Source: Tretioscincus oriximinensis
Lineage: Eukaryota > Chordata > Lepidosauria > Squamata > Gymnophthalmidae
Reading direction: 5' to 3'
Assembly (NCBI GenBank): GCA_022410635.1
Contig: JAJVDF010000018.1
Span: 150,582-214,581 of the forward strand
Length of the DNA stretch: 64,000 bases
The notes beneath the pieces were generated by a model, which saw only the letters and a list, made by a program, of their open reading frames with translations, had not been told where the DNA came from and made no database searches. Shown one piece after another: positions 26,601-35,356 of this stretch; positions within the stretch are counted from its first letter, which is position 1; each line of letters opens with the position of its first letter. Position numbers and translations under genes: made by a program.

Positions 26601-29600
26601 AGCGACTGAGCTATCCATGCCTAAACCTCACCTGCTCTCGACTCATTGTCTCATCCTGCTCCTCATGCTCTTTTAATCTAATACTGTTGCTGATTCTGGC
26701 TTCAATTTTGCAATATTATAAATGCTCCTCAATCTGGAATCGCTATCAGGCAGATAACTGGCTCGCAAAAATGCTTTCCTGTGATTGATATCAACATAAC
26801 AGCAAGAGCCAGAGAAGATAATTTATTTAATTAAAATGATTTATATCTTGACCTTCACCATCGGACCCAGGGTGGGTGTCCTTGCCCCCATTGCAGAAAG
26901 CAAATTAATGTTGGTAGTTTATATGTATTATTAGTGTAAGTTTCCTTTAAGGGAGGAGACTACAGATTTTCTGGGATATGTAGTATACGGTTCTAATAGG
27001 CTTTCCTTAGCTTCCTCCCTTTTTTCTTCTCCATGTTGCCTTTTTGGTTCAGCAGCCAACCAGCCAGCTTGGGAACAAGAGGCATAAGACATCACCTTCG
27101 TTTTACAAAGTTAATACCAGAAGTAAAAACAACCAGACAGGCAAAGGAGAATTAACTAAAGCTAGTTAAATGCAAGTTGGGAAATGCAAGTTATATCGAA
27201 CTGCTTGTTAATAAACCNTAAGTCATTAAGACTCTCTGGTCTGCTTCGTTGAAACTCCAAAATATCCAGTTTCTGTTGGCTACTCCTGGGTAGGACGGAA
27301 TAGTGGGGAAGAAGAAGAAGAAGAACTGGGTTCTTATACCCCGCTTTTCTCACCTTTCAAAGGGACTCAAAGCGGCTTATAAGGATATATTTTGCCCGAA
27401 GGTTCACATTCTATCTTCCCCACCAGGCTCTGGTGGTTCCCATGTATCTACTTGCAGTCAGTTGCAATTTCTTGCAATTCATGCTTTCAAATAGCTGGGT
27501 TGGCTAGAGCTACAGGCTAGTGGAAGGTGCTCACCCCTCCCCACTTCCAACACAGGGCTTCGAAACCCGATCTCCCAGGCGAGAGACGAATTCCTAAGCA
27601 ACTGAGATATCCGTGCTTTTTCTTACCCATTAAGAAAACATTTTTAAAAATCCATACATTTTAAAAGATCCTCCCTCCAGTACATACAGGTGGCTCTTCT
27701 TGTGAGGCTGCTGGGGCAAAGGTTAAGTAGAGGCCTTTCAACAGAGAGGTTGTTTGTTAGAGGCCCATGTGTCTGCCATGGAGAGGGGTGAGCACACTCT
27801 ATTGGCCTTAGGTTCAGCCAATCTAGTTGTTCTAAAGTGAGCAATCACAATTAGATGAATGAGTACCATCACAATGTGATGGGGAAAATAGAATGTAAAC
27901 CTTCGGGTGAAAAGTAGCTTGTAAGCTTCTTTAAGTCACCTCAGGTAAATCCAGTTCTCCTCCTCCCTCTGATAGTTTCCAATTCCACCTATTAGATGGT
28001 TTCTGAGGTTGGCAGATACTACATTGGGAAGTTCCTTTGCGTACCATTATTACCACTTGTCTCCCTTATGATGCAGAAAAGAGCATATTGATTCACTTGT
28101 TGGAGAACCTTACAGTTATATTTTGATGCAAACAGATGTTGTTGTTCAGTTGTTCAGTCATGTATGACTCTTCACGATCTCCATGGACCACAGCGCGTCA
28201 GGCTCCTTTATCTTGAAAATAAGTTGGCAAACATCATTTTGCCTTGTTATAAATCTATGCTAAGACCACATTTGGAATATTGGGTACAATTCTGATCACC
28301 TTACCTTAGAAAAGATATTATGGAACTGGAGAAGTTGTAAAAAAGGGCAACAAGAATGATCAAGGTGTTGGAACACCTTCCTTATGAAATTAAGCTGAAA
28401 AGTCTGGACCTCTTAGAGCTCTAACAGATGGCATTTAACATATGATCTGATTGAAGTGTACAAAATCATGCAAGGGATGGATAAGGCAAATAGAGAAAAT
28501 TCATTTTTCTCTATCACATAACATTAGAACCAGGGGACACTCGTTGAAATGGATGGGCACAAGATGTGAAGACAATGGGCCCCAACACCCTCCTCCCTCT
28601 GTTAGGCCACCCACAATCTCCCCTAGCAGGATGTAACTGCCCACCAATGTTCACTGACACGATATCCTCTGTCTTCAGGATTGTTGCCTGTGACTACCCT
28701 TTAAGACTCCTGTGAAGACCTTTGACCTGATATGTAGTACTGTAGCCTGGCCACTCTGGTGCAGACACTAGCCCATCCAGTTATCATTTAAATGTTAGGG
28801 TAAGGCTTTATATCTAGCCTTCCCTGTTGGACTGTTACAATAAGAAAAACACTGAGACAGGAAGAGTTAACACACAAAACAAGTTTATTTTTACTGACAA
28901 GAATAAAAGTAAAAAACGATGTACTTGGTTATATTCTTTGTGTATTACTCTGTAAAACATAAACTGTGACAAACAAGCTTATCACCCTCCCTTCTCTGGC
29001 TGAACACACATTAGTTTCCTTGTCATAACTTGGATAAACCCCAGGGAACAGTCCTCTAGGAACAGGTGAGTATGAGCCCCAGTGACCACCCTCCTGCCAA
29101 TCCCCTCTCTGAGCAACCTCAGAAAACAGTGACTTATGTCACCCTAACCCAAAGCTCTCCCAGGCTTTGAACTCCTAAGTAGCCCCTAAGCCCTCTTTAG
29201 CTCCTTCCCACTAGAGCTGTGTCTCTTGTCCGTATCACCCTCTTGGTCAGAGCAACAAAAGTCTTGAACTTATTCCTCTCGTCCTTTTTATATCCATCCC
29301 CCATCACTCTCGACTGGGATTGGCTCCCCCAAGATTTTCTCCCACCCCTCCTAACTGGGAACTCATGGAAGCCACACTTCTTCCTGGCCAATCATCACAC
29401 AAGGGAAAGTATTTTTTTAAAATCCAGAGGATTATTGGTCTGTAGAATTTACTTCTAGAATAAGTCTAACAGCTAGCAACCTGGATAGCTTTAAGATTGT
29501 ATTAGACACGTTCTTGGAAGCCAAGTTTATCAACAGCTACTAGGATAGTTGTCCTCCAGGATGAAAAAAATAGGCAGTACTCCTATTGCAGGGAATATTC

Positions 29601-32600
29601 CTGGAAGGGGAAAACAGGTGAATAGTTTAGTCTGTTTCTGCTTGAAAGTGCTCAGGTGCAACCCTGAGAGAAATACAATGCTGAACTAGATGAGTTATGA
29701 CCTGATTCAGCAGGACTCTTCTCAATTCTTTTATGTTTTTATCTTCCATTGTCTCTTGAAGTTCATGTTGCCTAAATTAGCAGATGAAGGTTAGAAAAAA
29801 TGTTAAAGCTGTATACCTCTGTGATATGCTGAAAGTTCTGTGTATGCCTGAAAGTTCAAGATAAACTGTAACCAATAATGTTAATAATTAAATTTCATGA
29901 ACTCCATAACCTGAGATCCACATCTGTATAATGAGTTCATACAACACTGTGAATAGTAAATGCAAATAAACAAAAGTTCTTTTCTGTCACAGGAAAGGGC
30001 ACTAAACTGTTATCCCTGACTTAATGACTTAATGAACCAAGAACTATAACTCAAGATCTTGATTTTTGGAAGGAAAAAACCCAGTAAGAACCTGCAATGA
30101 GTCAAAATACACAACAGGGTGATTCCACTTATTGGTGAGGCAAGCAAACCATTTGCAACCTATGTTGATTTGCTATAATGTGCTTTGTTCACCACTCCTA
30201 GGTTTGTGTTCAATTTAAACCAGTTTTTTCAAACAGAAATATTCGAGTCACATATAAACCAGACAAACACTATAATTTGCAGCAGAGGAGGTTGTCTCCA
30301 TGTGCCTGCCATGAAGACTGTAGTCTGTAGTCTGTCAATATTTGAAGTCATCAGTTGACAACCTTGGCTAGAAATAAGCTAAGAAAATGTATGAAATCTT
30401 AATATTGAAATGGTAAAACTAGAATCACAAACATAAGCAGGAGCCGGCAACTCCATTATATATATTATGTTCGGATTTGTCCTCTGCCAGCTCGAAGAGA
30501 TAAGCCAGTCTGTTCTTACATTTGTGTGTGTGTTCATGTTGAGCCTGTGTGCTTTCTTTTTAGGGATTGACAGCCTACAGCGACATGGCTGTAGATAAAT
30601 GCTACATCACTGAGCTGAATACCACCATTGTCATGCCCCCTCAGAATTTCAGGGAGCTACTCAATGAAAAGGTAAGCAAAAATGCTTCTTGCTGCTATTA
30701 TTTTTTAACAAGGAGCTTACTTTATTTGTTCAAATATCAGCTCCCTTTGCTCCCTTTTTACAATGGTAGGGATTCCAACAAGGTACTTATATAATAAAAC
30801 AGGAATCAAAGAGTCCAATATTCTGAGGTGTAACGATTAGTGACAGAGCTTGGAACTTTGACAGCTTCTAGAGAGAAAGGGAGGAAGAAGCAGGAAAGAA
30901 CGAAGTCATAAGGAAGGAAGGAACAAAGGAATTAATGGATGAAGGAAGGAAGAAAAGATANAAAGAAAAAGAAAGAAGGAAGCAGTAAATGAAAAAGGGA
31001 TGGGAGGGGGCAATGGAGGGAGGAACTGGGAAGAGGCATGGATAGGAGCAAGGGAGCATTGCAATAGGCTAATTCGGCTTGTGTATATTTTAAACAAATC
31101 TGCTTCTTCAGAAGCTATGGGTTCCTTCCATAACACCTGAAAAAGTAGACTTGTCTATGAAATATCACACTAATTAACTTTTTCTTGTTAGTCTTTAAAG
31201 TGCTACGAGATCCCCTTGGTGGAAATTCTATATTCATAGCTACTTCTACCGCTACAGCCGTATCGTCCTAAAATGATGAAAATAAACAAAANGTTCAAAA
31301 TCCTGAAATTCTAATTACCAGTAATATTTATTCAGAGTGAAAAAATGGCTGTTGAATGCAAGGGTTACAATGACTTTGGCCACCAGCAATTTTGTGTGAA
31401 ATCTTACCAAATTACCTGAGTGAATTGTATCTTGTGGTTTCAGAAGGGGACATACTTGCCACAAACCTACATCATCCAGGAGGAGATGACAGTTACCGAA
31501 CAGGTCACTGATCTAGGTCAGTTTGGCACCTCTATATACCACCTGTGCCATGACAAAGAGACTTATTGGGTGAAACGTAGTACTACATGGAGATGTAAGT
31601 AATATTTCTCTTTCGCTGTTCTTTTAAAATATTGAAATAGCATGTATGTTTTACAGTGCCATACTTTATTAATGTTTATTTAGTTATTTATTTACTGTCC
31701 ATCAAAAACAGCTTAATAATTGTAGCAATATATAATCATCAAAAATTGAACTAATGAAGCAGTTACCTAAAAAGTATTATAAGGAACACACACAATTGTT
31801 ATAAAACCCATCTAAAAACCAGGTGAGGCTAACAGAATGTCTAAAGTATGGCACAGGAGTGATGTTAGATTCATCAGAACAGGTCACAGTTGAAGTATCA
31901 GCAAGAAAGTCTGCTTTGTGAGAGTTGTGCATGTTTTAACTCTAGTTGGAGAAAATCAGATGCCATCACCACAGATTCCATCAGACATTGATTAGCGCTC
32001 ATTAAAGCTAAAGCCGAACAGGACATGAGAGCAGGAAACATTAAGTCACATCAGTTTGATTCCATCTTATTAACTGATAATAAAGATTAACAAGTGTATG
32101 TAGGTTAGTAGCTGTGGTCCTTTAAAAGCTCCAGAAGGCCTAGTAAGACAAGCAAGTATGCTGAACAGTTTTTTGTGACGCCCATGTTTTGGAGAAAACA
32201 AGAGATGCACTGTAGATGCTTGGAATGTGATAAGGAAGATGTTCTGTTGAGGAAGAAGAAGGAGGGGTTCCACATGCAACAGGAGACTGAGGGGCCTTGT
32301 GAACCTGTTTATCAGACTACCAGCTGATTTATATTTAGGATGCAAACTGTTTGCTCAGGTTGATAGGAACTGAACTAGTCTTTTTGGGTTCATGCACATC
32401 CTTAGACGTCTGGAATACTGGAAGATTCTTTCAAATATGTAACTGAAAGTGCATTTGATTGGCTGATGTTAAAATCCAAGGACAAAACTCTGTTCTTTAT
32501 TCATCAAATTGTTTTGTTTTAATTTTGAAAAAAAGGAATATAAAAAAATTAATAACAGAAAATTATTTGCATTTTTATTTTTAAAGGCAGTTTTCAGTCT

Positions 32601-33070
32601 TGTTTTTTAAAATGAAGACAGATTCCATCTCACTCAGGTTTCATTGCGCAGTGTAGAAAGACTGGAATGGACATTTTCCTGTTTCAACATTTATTTATCT
32701 ATTTGTATTTTTATCCCACCCTGCACCCAAAGGGCTCAGAGTGACTCACAGCAATAAAAACAGTGTGTAAAATGTAAGCATCCAAAGCAATAACAGAGCC
32801 TGAAAACAGGGAGTGAGAACTGTTTCCTTAGCCAAGTAAGGGCATGACCAAGCCAAGAATTCAGGGGGCCTGATATCCACGTGACATTTTGGGAACACAG
32901 ATACACTCCAACACGTTCTTACTTTTCTGAAATATCCTATGCTACGTTTTGCTAACCTACATTTTCTTCCCCCCACAGATATCCGGCGACGTGCTGCTGA
33001 GAAGTGTCATCACATCCGCCATTTTGAGAGCACTTTTGTGGTTGACACAGCAATTTGCCCGAAGTTTTAA
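7761..33070 (+). CDS. ITM2C: ITM2C (BRI3), integral membrane protein 2C, six coding exons
   Basis: Type II membrane protein of the BRI/ITM2 family. Known family roles are in the secretory pathway and in binding APP and limiting its processing. Joined exons (7761-7871, 21007-21159, 24446-24631, 30564-30671, 31444-31594, 32979-33070) give 266 residues; human ITM2C has 267. The N-terminus MVKISFQ is the ITM2C signature, as opposed to ITM2A or ITM2B. Order: cytosolic tail 1-54, transmembrane helix about 55-77, lumenal linker, BRICHOS region about 110-230 with Cys163 and Cys221, N-glycosylation sequon Asn169-Thr-Thr, furin-type site IRRR ending at Arg241, then a 25-residue releasable peptide with Cys246 and Cys263. 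All introns are GT-AG, and phases agree (only the last junction splits a codon). The start has a strong Kozak context (GCCATGG). Intron 1 is about 13 kb and full of repeats. The C-terminus ICPKF differs from the human ICGVV. Assignment is from recalled family features, not a search. Confidence 0.96.
8160..8187. repeat. (AGG)n microsatellite in ITM2C intron 1
   Basis: About eight GGA/AGG units in an otherwise mixed sequence. Confidence 0.9.
8188..9203. other. ITM2C intron 1, little recognisable
   Basis: Around 8600-8690 there is a short TTTATTTATTATTT tract that may be a reversed SINE/LINE tail. No exon-like sequence was seen in the rest. Confidence 0.35.
9204..9407. mobile_element. hAT MITE family H, copy 1, perfect 8-bp target duplication
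   Basis: The element is 9212-9399 (188 bp). The left end CAGACCTGGGCAAGGGGC and right end TTGCCCACCCCTG are imperfect inverted repeats of CAGNNNTGGGCAA, the common vertebrate hAT end. GGGTAGAG occurs at 9204-9211 and again at 9400-9407. Confidence 0.92.
10618..10757. mobile_element. hAT MITE family H, copy 2, perfect 8-bp target duplication
   Basis: The element is 10626-10749 (124 bp). It is the same family as the copy at 9212 but with an internal deletion. GTCTAAGG at 10618-10625 is repeated at 10750-10757. Confidence 0.92.
10950..11574 (+). mobile_element. CR1-like LINE ORF2 fragment, decayed
   Basis: Frame-shifted remnants read LLNTFISDL, then FTDDTKLGS (the reverse-transcriptase FADD motif with Thr), then the LEYxVKFCTP-like C-terminal motif near 11330. 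Stops and frameshifts throughout. Confidence 0.75.
11575..11630. repeat. (ATT)n(GTT)n microsatellite
   Basis: ATT units followed by about ten GTT units directly after the CR1-like fragment, possibly grown from its 3' end. Confidence 0.92.
11969..12255 (+). mobile_element. tRNA-derived SINE family 2, near-complete copy
   Basis: Head GGCACGGATGGCTCAGTCGC is tRNA-like (A box GGCTCAGT) and ATTTCGAGGTCC sits at the B-box position. The body has CTAGCCAACTCAGCTA and the end is GTGGGTATAAAAACT with TTCTTCTTC. Confidence 0.8.
12256..12400 (+). mobile_element. SINE family 2, 3' part in tandem with the previous copy
   Basis: It resumes at GCGACTAGATAAATGGGAAC, repeats the GGGGAAGATAGAATGTAAG to GTAAGCCGCTTTGAGTCCC segment, and ends TATAAAAACCCAGTTCC. 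Confidence 0.75.
12725..12932. mobile_element. hAT-type fold-back MITE family Q, copy 2, with 8-bp target duplication
   Basis: The element is 12733-12924 (192 bp), almost a full palindrome: TAGGCTGGCGAGATGACCCC against GGGGTCATCTGGTCAGCCTA, with GGGGTGCCTCCCAGTTT against AAACTGGGAGGCACCCC inside. Flanks ACTTAGCA and ACTTAACA differ at one base. Confidence 0.88.
12933..16058. other. ITM2C intron 1, apparently unique
   Basis: A short (CA)n lies at 13442-13458. Near 15450-15500 a CATCTGGAGGACCACTTTGAG phrase resembles a common lizard repeat. No exon or RNA gene was recognised. Confidence 0.4.
16059..16440 (-). mobile_element. CR1/L3-like LINE 3' end
   Basis: AAGAACATAAGAGGAGCCCT marks the 3' terminus. 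CAAATGGTATTTCAGGAGTA and TGTCTAATCCTGTCTTAAAA correspond to the 3' UTR seen on the + strand at 19390 and 41880. Confidence 0.85.
16441..17431. other. ITM2C intron 1, nothing recognised
   Basis: AT-rich sequence with a C-rich run at 16882-16898. No gene. Confidence 0.4.
17432..17665. mobile_element. Tc1/mariner MITE (internally deleted)
   Basis: The left end TACAGTGCTAGTCAAATGTT with TGGACATACC is mirrored at the right by GTGTCCAAACCTTTGACTGT and TACTATA. These are the ends of a well-known vertebrate Tc1-like family. The about 234-bp copy lacks the transposase gene and is flanked by TA. Confidence 0.85.
17666..19384. other. ITM2C intron 1, AT-rich, mostly unrecognised
   Basis: 18495-18545 contains a TTGCTGGACAACAAATTCCA phrase typical of an interspersed lizard repeat. 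19220-19310 has a fragment of repeat R (CACCTGAAGAAGTAGA). No coding sequence. Confidence 0.4.
19385..19692 (+). mobile_element. CR1/L3-like LINE 3' end
   Basis: It runs from CAGCCTGGATAGTTTTAAG to the terminal GCTAGATGGGCTGTGACC and CTCTTACGTTCTTA, the same 3' end as at 42120 and 63940. Confidence 0.88.
19693..21006. other. ITM2C intron 1, distal part
   Basis: A reversed SINE-1/L2-type tail lies at about 19826-19885 (CTGCCCTATACTCAAAGGTC). No other repeat or exon was recognised until coding exon 2. Confidence 0.4.
21007..21159 (+). CDS. ITM2C: ITM2C coding exon 2 (residues 38-88), transmembrane segment
   Basis: Acceptor AAACAG precedes 21007 and donor GTATGT follows 21159. The length is 153 bases, phase 0 at both ends. 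It encodes a Leu/Ile-rich helix flanked by Arg49-Arg50 on the cytosolic side and ending YIYRYF, as in the mammalian protein. Confidence 0.94.
21160..22055. other. ITM2C intron 2, nothing recognised
   Basis: Mixed-composition intronic DNA without repeat families I know. Confidence 0.4.
22056..22175. repeat. Interspersed repeat with ACCCTGTTTCTCCGAAAATAAG
   Basis: The CCCTGTTT-CCGAAAATAAGACG motif followed by repeated AAAATAAGATG units is a recognisable vertebrate interspersed repeat, probably a DNA-transposon end. I could not find a matching right end with confidence. Confidence 0.5.
22176..23780. other. ITM2C intron 2 with purine-rich tract
   Basis: 22515-22615 is strongly purine-rich (GAAGGGA, GAGAAAG). 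The 22620-23220 part is GC-richer and open in several frames, but no family resemblance was seen. It may be the interior of the repeat starting at 22056. Confidence 0.35.
23785..24042 (-). mobile_element. tRNA-derived SINE family 1, near-complete copy
   Basis: Reverse complement of the 6965 copy: a TTATTTATTT tail, CCCACCCTATATCCGAAGGTC, TGGGGCTGAGAGAG, GGTCACCCAG, then the head ending GTTAAGAGTG and TGGTGTAGTGG read on the minus strand. Confidence 0.85.
24165..24300. repeat. L2-like LINE 3' tail (+) and reversed SINE-1 tail
   Basis: CCTGCCCTGAGACTGTTGAG with GGGTGGAATATAAATA is the LINE/SINE shared tail. It is followed by a TTATTTATTC tract and GAAGGTCTCAGAGCAGC in the opposite sense. Confidence 0.55.
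24446..24631 (+). CDS. ITM2C: ITM2C coding exon 3 (residues 89-150)
   Basis: Acceptor CCCAG and donor GTAAGG bound 186 bases, phase 0. It begins with an acidic FEDDDFED run, continues RCGVAYFDD and ends SDPANIIHDFHR, the conserved lead-in to BRICHOS. Confidence 0.96.
24632..25150. other. ITM2C intron 3, proximal part
   Basis: A fragment ending GTAACATTTTAGAGACTAACAG near 25015-25035 belongs to repeat R. The rest is unrecognised. Confidence 0.4.
25155..25345 (-). mobile_element. CR1/L3-like LINE 3' end
   Basis: AATGTAAGAGGAGCCCTGCT and CCCATCTAGTCCAGCCTTCT, then TCTAGACGCCCTGCAAATGG. Same family and orientation as 2137 and 16059. Confidence 0.85.
25368..25480. repeat. Interspersed repeat R
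   Basis: CATCTGAAGAAGTAGATTGC, CTACGAAAGCTC and TGTTAGTCTCTAAAGTGCC are the diagnostic phrases. It is followed by an L2-type tail to about 25565. Confidence 0.7.
26120..26312 (+). mobile_element. CR1 LINE 3' end
   Basis: GGGGTGATCAACCACTGAAA through AAACCTGCATTGAGCAGGAG to TAATCTCTATGATGCTA is a diverged but recognisable CR1 3' UTR and terminus. Confidence 0.8.
26316..26622 (-). mobile_element. SINE family 2, complete copy
   Basis: Reverse complement of the 11969 copy, from GAAGAAGGTTCTTTTACCCC to TTAGCGACTGAGCTATCCAT. It sits directly behind the CR1 end. Confidence 0.85.
26623..27305. other. ITM2C intron 3, unrecognised
   Basis: No gene. No repeat identified with confidence. Confidence 0.4.
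27309..27620 (-). mobile_element. SINE family 2, second complete copy
   Basis: Closely similar to the copy at 26316 in the same orientation, about 1 kb away: GAAGAAGAAGAACTGGGTTC, CAAAGCGGCTTATAAGGATA, CAACTGAGATATCCGTGC. Confidence 0.88.
27770..27970 (+). mobile_element. SINE family 2, truncated copy
   Basis: GAGGGGTGAGCACACTCTAT to GTAAACCTTCGGGTGAAAAG and CCAGTTCTCCTCCTCC, with the head missing. Confidence 0.7.
28134..28208 (+). mobile_element. BovB-type (RTE) LINE 3' tail fragment
   Basis: GTTGTTCAGTCATGTATGAC followed by TCCATGGACCACAGCGCG and TCAGGCTCC strongly resembles the RTE-BovB 3' terminus, which is found in squamates and ruminants and is borrowed by Sauria-type SINEs. Only about 75 bases remain. 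Confidence 0.7.
28215..28575 (+). mobile_element. CR1/L3-like LINE, left part of interrupted copy
   Basis: From TTGCCTTGTTATAAATCTAT through TTTGGAATATTGGGTACAAT (ORF2 C-terminus) to AACCAGGGGACACTCG. It stops at AGATGTGAAGACAA and resumes at 29398. Confidence 0.85.
28576..29397 (-). mobile_element. LTR element nested in a LINE
   Basis: This 822-bp block interrupts a LINE exactly between GACAA (28571-28575) and CACAA (29398-29402), a one-mismatch 5-bp duplication, and has TG/CA ends. Read on the minus strand it has CCAAT (29323-29319), TATAAAAAGG (29292-29283) and AATAAA (28889-28884) in that order, the layout of a retroviral-type long terminal repeat. No internal gene is present, so it is probably a solo LTR. 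Confidence 0.7.
29398..29745 (+). mobile_element. CR1/L3-like LINE, right part of interrupted copy
   Basis: GGGAAAGTATTTTTTTAAAA continues the LINE where 28575 left off, matching the uninterrupted copy around 41815, and ends with the terminal GATGAGTTATGACCTGATTC and TCTTTTATG. Confidence 0.85.
29746..30563. other. ITM2C intron 3, distal part
   Basis: No repeat family or exon recognised up to the exon 4 acceptor. Confidence 0.4.
30564..30671 (+). CDS. ITM2C: ITM2C coding exon 4 (residues 151-186), BRICHOS
   Basis: Acceptor TTTTTAG and donor GTAAGC bound 108 bases. It encodes GLTAYSD, the first BRICHOS cysteine (DKCYI, Cys163), the sequon LNTT and the IVMPP motif shared by all BRI proteins. 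Confidence 0.96.
30868..31065. repeat. Purine-rich tract (GGAA/GAAA)
   Basis: Nearly 200 bases of G/A on the + strand with degenerate GAAGG units, in ITM2C intron 4. Confidence 0.85.
31128..31255. repeat. Interspersed repeat R
   Basis: CACCTGAAAAAGTAGACTTG, TTGTTAGTCTTTAAAGTGCT and CATAGCTACTTCTACC match the family at 25368. Confidence 0.65.
31444..31594 (+). CDS. ITM2C: ITM2C coding exon 5 (residues 187-236)
   Basis: Acceptor GTTTCAG and donor GTAAGT bound 151 bases, ending one base into the codon for Tyr237. It encodes GTYLPQTYIIQEEM and the second BRICHOS cysteine in IYHLCHDKETY (Cys221). Confidence 0.96.
31595..32978. other. ITM2C intron 5
   Basis: Short reversed SINE/L2-type tails at about 31675-31710 and 32690-32755 (ATCCCACCCTGCACCCAAAG). 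Otherwise unrecognised. Confidence 0.4.
32979..33070 (+). CDS. ITM2C: ITM2C coding exon 6 with stop (residues 237-266)
   Basis: The acceptor CCCCACAG precedes 32979; two bases complete Tyr237. IRRR then gives the proprotein-convertase site, followed by AAEKCHHIRHFESTF and VVDTAICPKF, with TAA at 33068-33070. The cysteine pair 246/263 would close the loop of the released peptide. Confidence 0.95.
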
Positions 33071-34250
33071 GAGCCATTTTTTAAAATTTATTTTTGAGCT
33101 TTGCTGTTATTCATCAGGGCAGGCACTTTTGCTCTCTCATCTTGACAAATTAGCCATTCCTTTCTATTGCTTGTATGTTACTAACTTTTTACATCCCCTG
33201 TGATCAAATATTTGATCTTTGATGTCTTTATGCAGGATTAGCTTTTAATATCCATGCTTTGCTGGGCTTAAATTTACAAATTAATTCCCCCAAATGAGAG
33301 CCAGGAGCTTCGTTGTGAATTTATTCTTTAAAAATGTGAGAAATGAGGCGAACATGATCCAAGTTCCAGCACAACCATAGTGTTTGCTGAATTACTGTAA
33401 CCCATTTGTTTTTTCTCAGCTTATCCTTCCTGAGGAGATCAATGAAACTAGCTGATAAGAATCATTTTTTTTTCATCGGCAGAACATCTAGAAAATTCAG
33501 CTTCCTTCCATAGGGATCCTAGCTGTGTTAAAAAGCATTTGCAGCAATGTTTGAGTAATGCCCCCAATTCTGCATAGAGCATGATGGAACTATAAAGATA
33601 GCTTGTTCTATAAAGAAACAGTTGTTTCGATTTTTATTTTGCAAGTGTGTGTGAGATAGCTTTGCTTGACTTATTTCTTATTTTCTGTGGTAAATGATCT
33701 TTCCTGAAGCAAACTGTGAGTATATTATACAATTAACATGCATTTTCTAGGTATTTTCAGTGGAGGGGAAAGTATACTTTCAAAATTACTTTGTTTGGTT
33801 AAAAAGAATAGTAATATGAGAGAAATTACTGTGGGTGTAATCTCTTTTTTGGGGGGAGTAAACTTCACCGAGTTTCAAAATGAAATTGCTGTGATTTTAT
33901 TAATATGTTAACTGGATCTTCAAATTGTAGCTGTTGACACTGATTAACTTACTGAATTAAGATGTGGAGATTGTACAATACATTTAGCAAGATTTTTGGA
34001 GTGGTTTAACCACTGGCTTGGTGCTTTAAAGGCCCACATGCCTTGCCTCCCAAATACATAAAAGAGGGCCTGCCCTTGTTTCATTTTACCTGCCAGTCAA
34101 GATCATTTGGAAAAGGTCATATGGTGATTTAATCTCTGCACATGTGAATTGACAGGCAGTTTGAAGGCTTTTTCTGCAAGTCTCTTCCCAGAAATGCACT
34201 GGGAAATTCCCTTTGTTTTATCATAATCCAGCAAGCATTGATCATTTAAG
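33071..34250 (+). other. ITM2C: Probable ITM2C 3' UTR, repeat-free
   Basis: About 1.2 kb downstream of the stop shows none of the repeat families that fill the introns, as expected for a constrained 3' UTR. No canonical AATAAA was found in this stretch, so the cleavage site is not placed; the first clear ones downstream (for example about 36728) are far away. Confidence 0.5.
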
Positions 34251-34429
34251 CTCTACTTTCCCTGCCTCCTTGCATATTGGCAGTTCTTCTGGTAGTGCTG
34301 AAGGCTATGTGAAATGAGTGCATCCTGTCCTTGATGGGGTATCTTGCAAAGGACTCCACCCTGACACTTGATGCTCTGTAGGCGATGCCCACGTTCCGTT
34401 TTGCACTTTATATGGGGCCACTCTTGAAG

Positions 34430-34955
34430 ATGATTTGGAACAGAACTGGTGCAGAACAAGCAGCTAAGCTGCTAACTGGTACAGCTGGCCAGGTGCATGG
34501 TCATAAAAAGCCTGCACTAGCTGCCTATTCACTACCAAGTCCAGTTCAAGCTATTAACATTGTGACTCATAAGGCTCTCGATGGCTTGGGCCCCAAATGT
34601 TTGACAGGACACCTCCCATATCAATCTGCCCATACCCTGAGATCTTCTTATGAGGGTCTCTTGTCAGTCCCACCTCCTTCACCATCAAGGGGGTTTGGGT
34701 ATGTAGAAGGGCCTTCTCTGAGGCAGCTCCCAGATCATGAAAAGGTTTCCCCTAACTGCATCAGGCGGCTACACTTTTCAAGTTTAAACGCCTGGTGAAA
34801 ATGCATCTGTTTACCTTGACCTTCAGCTGTGTGAACCTTCGCTCCTTCTTATTTTGAACTGTGAAGAGTAACTGTTTAACTCTGTTTTACTAGTTTTTAT
34901 GACTTTATATTATATTCAGTATAGAGCCGAATATAAGTAAATCAAATTGTCTGTT
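34430..34955 (+). mobile_element. L2-like LINE, end of ORF2 and 3' UTR
   Basis: The frame reads SPVQAINIVTHKALDGLGPK, then LPYQSAHTLRSSYEGLLSV, with a frameshift before the FKRLVKMHLF-type C-terminus. This is the tail of L2/Rex1-type reverse transcriptases. The 3' end is AATATAAGTAAATCAAAT. A 137-residue frame here is this transposon, not a host gene. Confidence 0.8.
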
Positions 34956-35356
34956 TTGAAAATACCTTGACATTTCCCTTCTTTAGGATTGGGGTGTAAA
35001 CTGACTTTTTCCAATTCTGTGGTCGCGATTGGGTTTTGCTGGCATACTGGGAGTAGCACAGTCAATTGGAAATAATACTTTAGGCCCATTGTGCTTCACT
35101 GTTCAGGGTGTTTCTGCTAGATCAGTGACTACACCACTGTGATGATCAGTGAATTAAATTTGTAAAGTTATTTGGTTATTCTTAACAGCTCTTCTGATAC
35201 ATTCCGTGAATTTCTGTCATTTACCATGCATCTAATTTCTCTACTAACCATGTATAAGGTTGCCGTTTAGAAAAGATTGATACGATCAAAGAATTATGTT
35301 GACAAAGTTTTCCTGGTCTCTGAGTTGTTTCATTTTGTAAGGGAAATTTGCCTGTT
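34956..35356. other. Intergenic, nothing recognised
   Basis: Between the L2-like end and the solo LTR; no gene. Confidence 0.4.

Noticed and set aside
34385..34798. 137-codon open frame downstream of ITM2C
   Set aside because: The translation is the C-terminal part of an L2-type LINE, with a frameshift.
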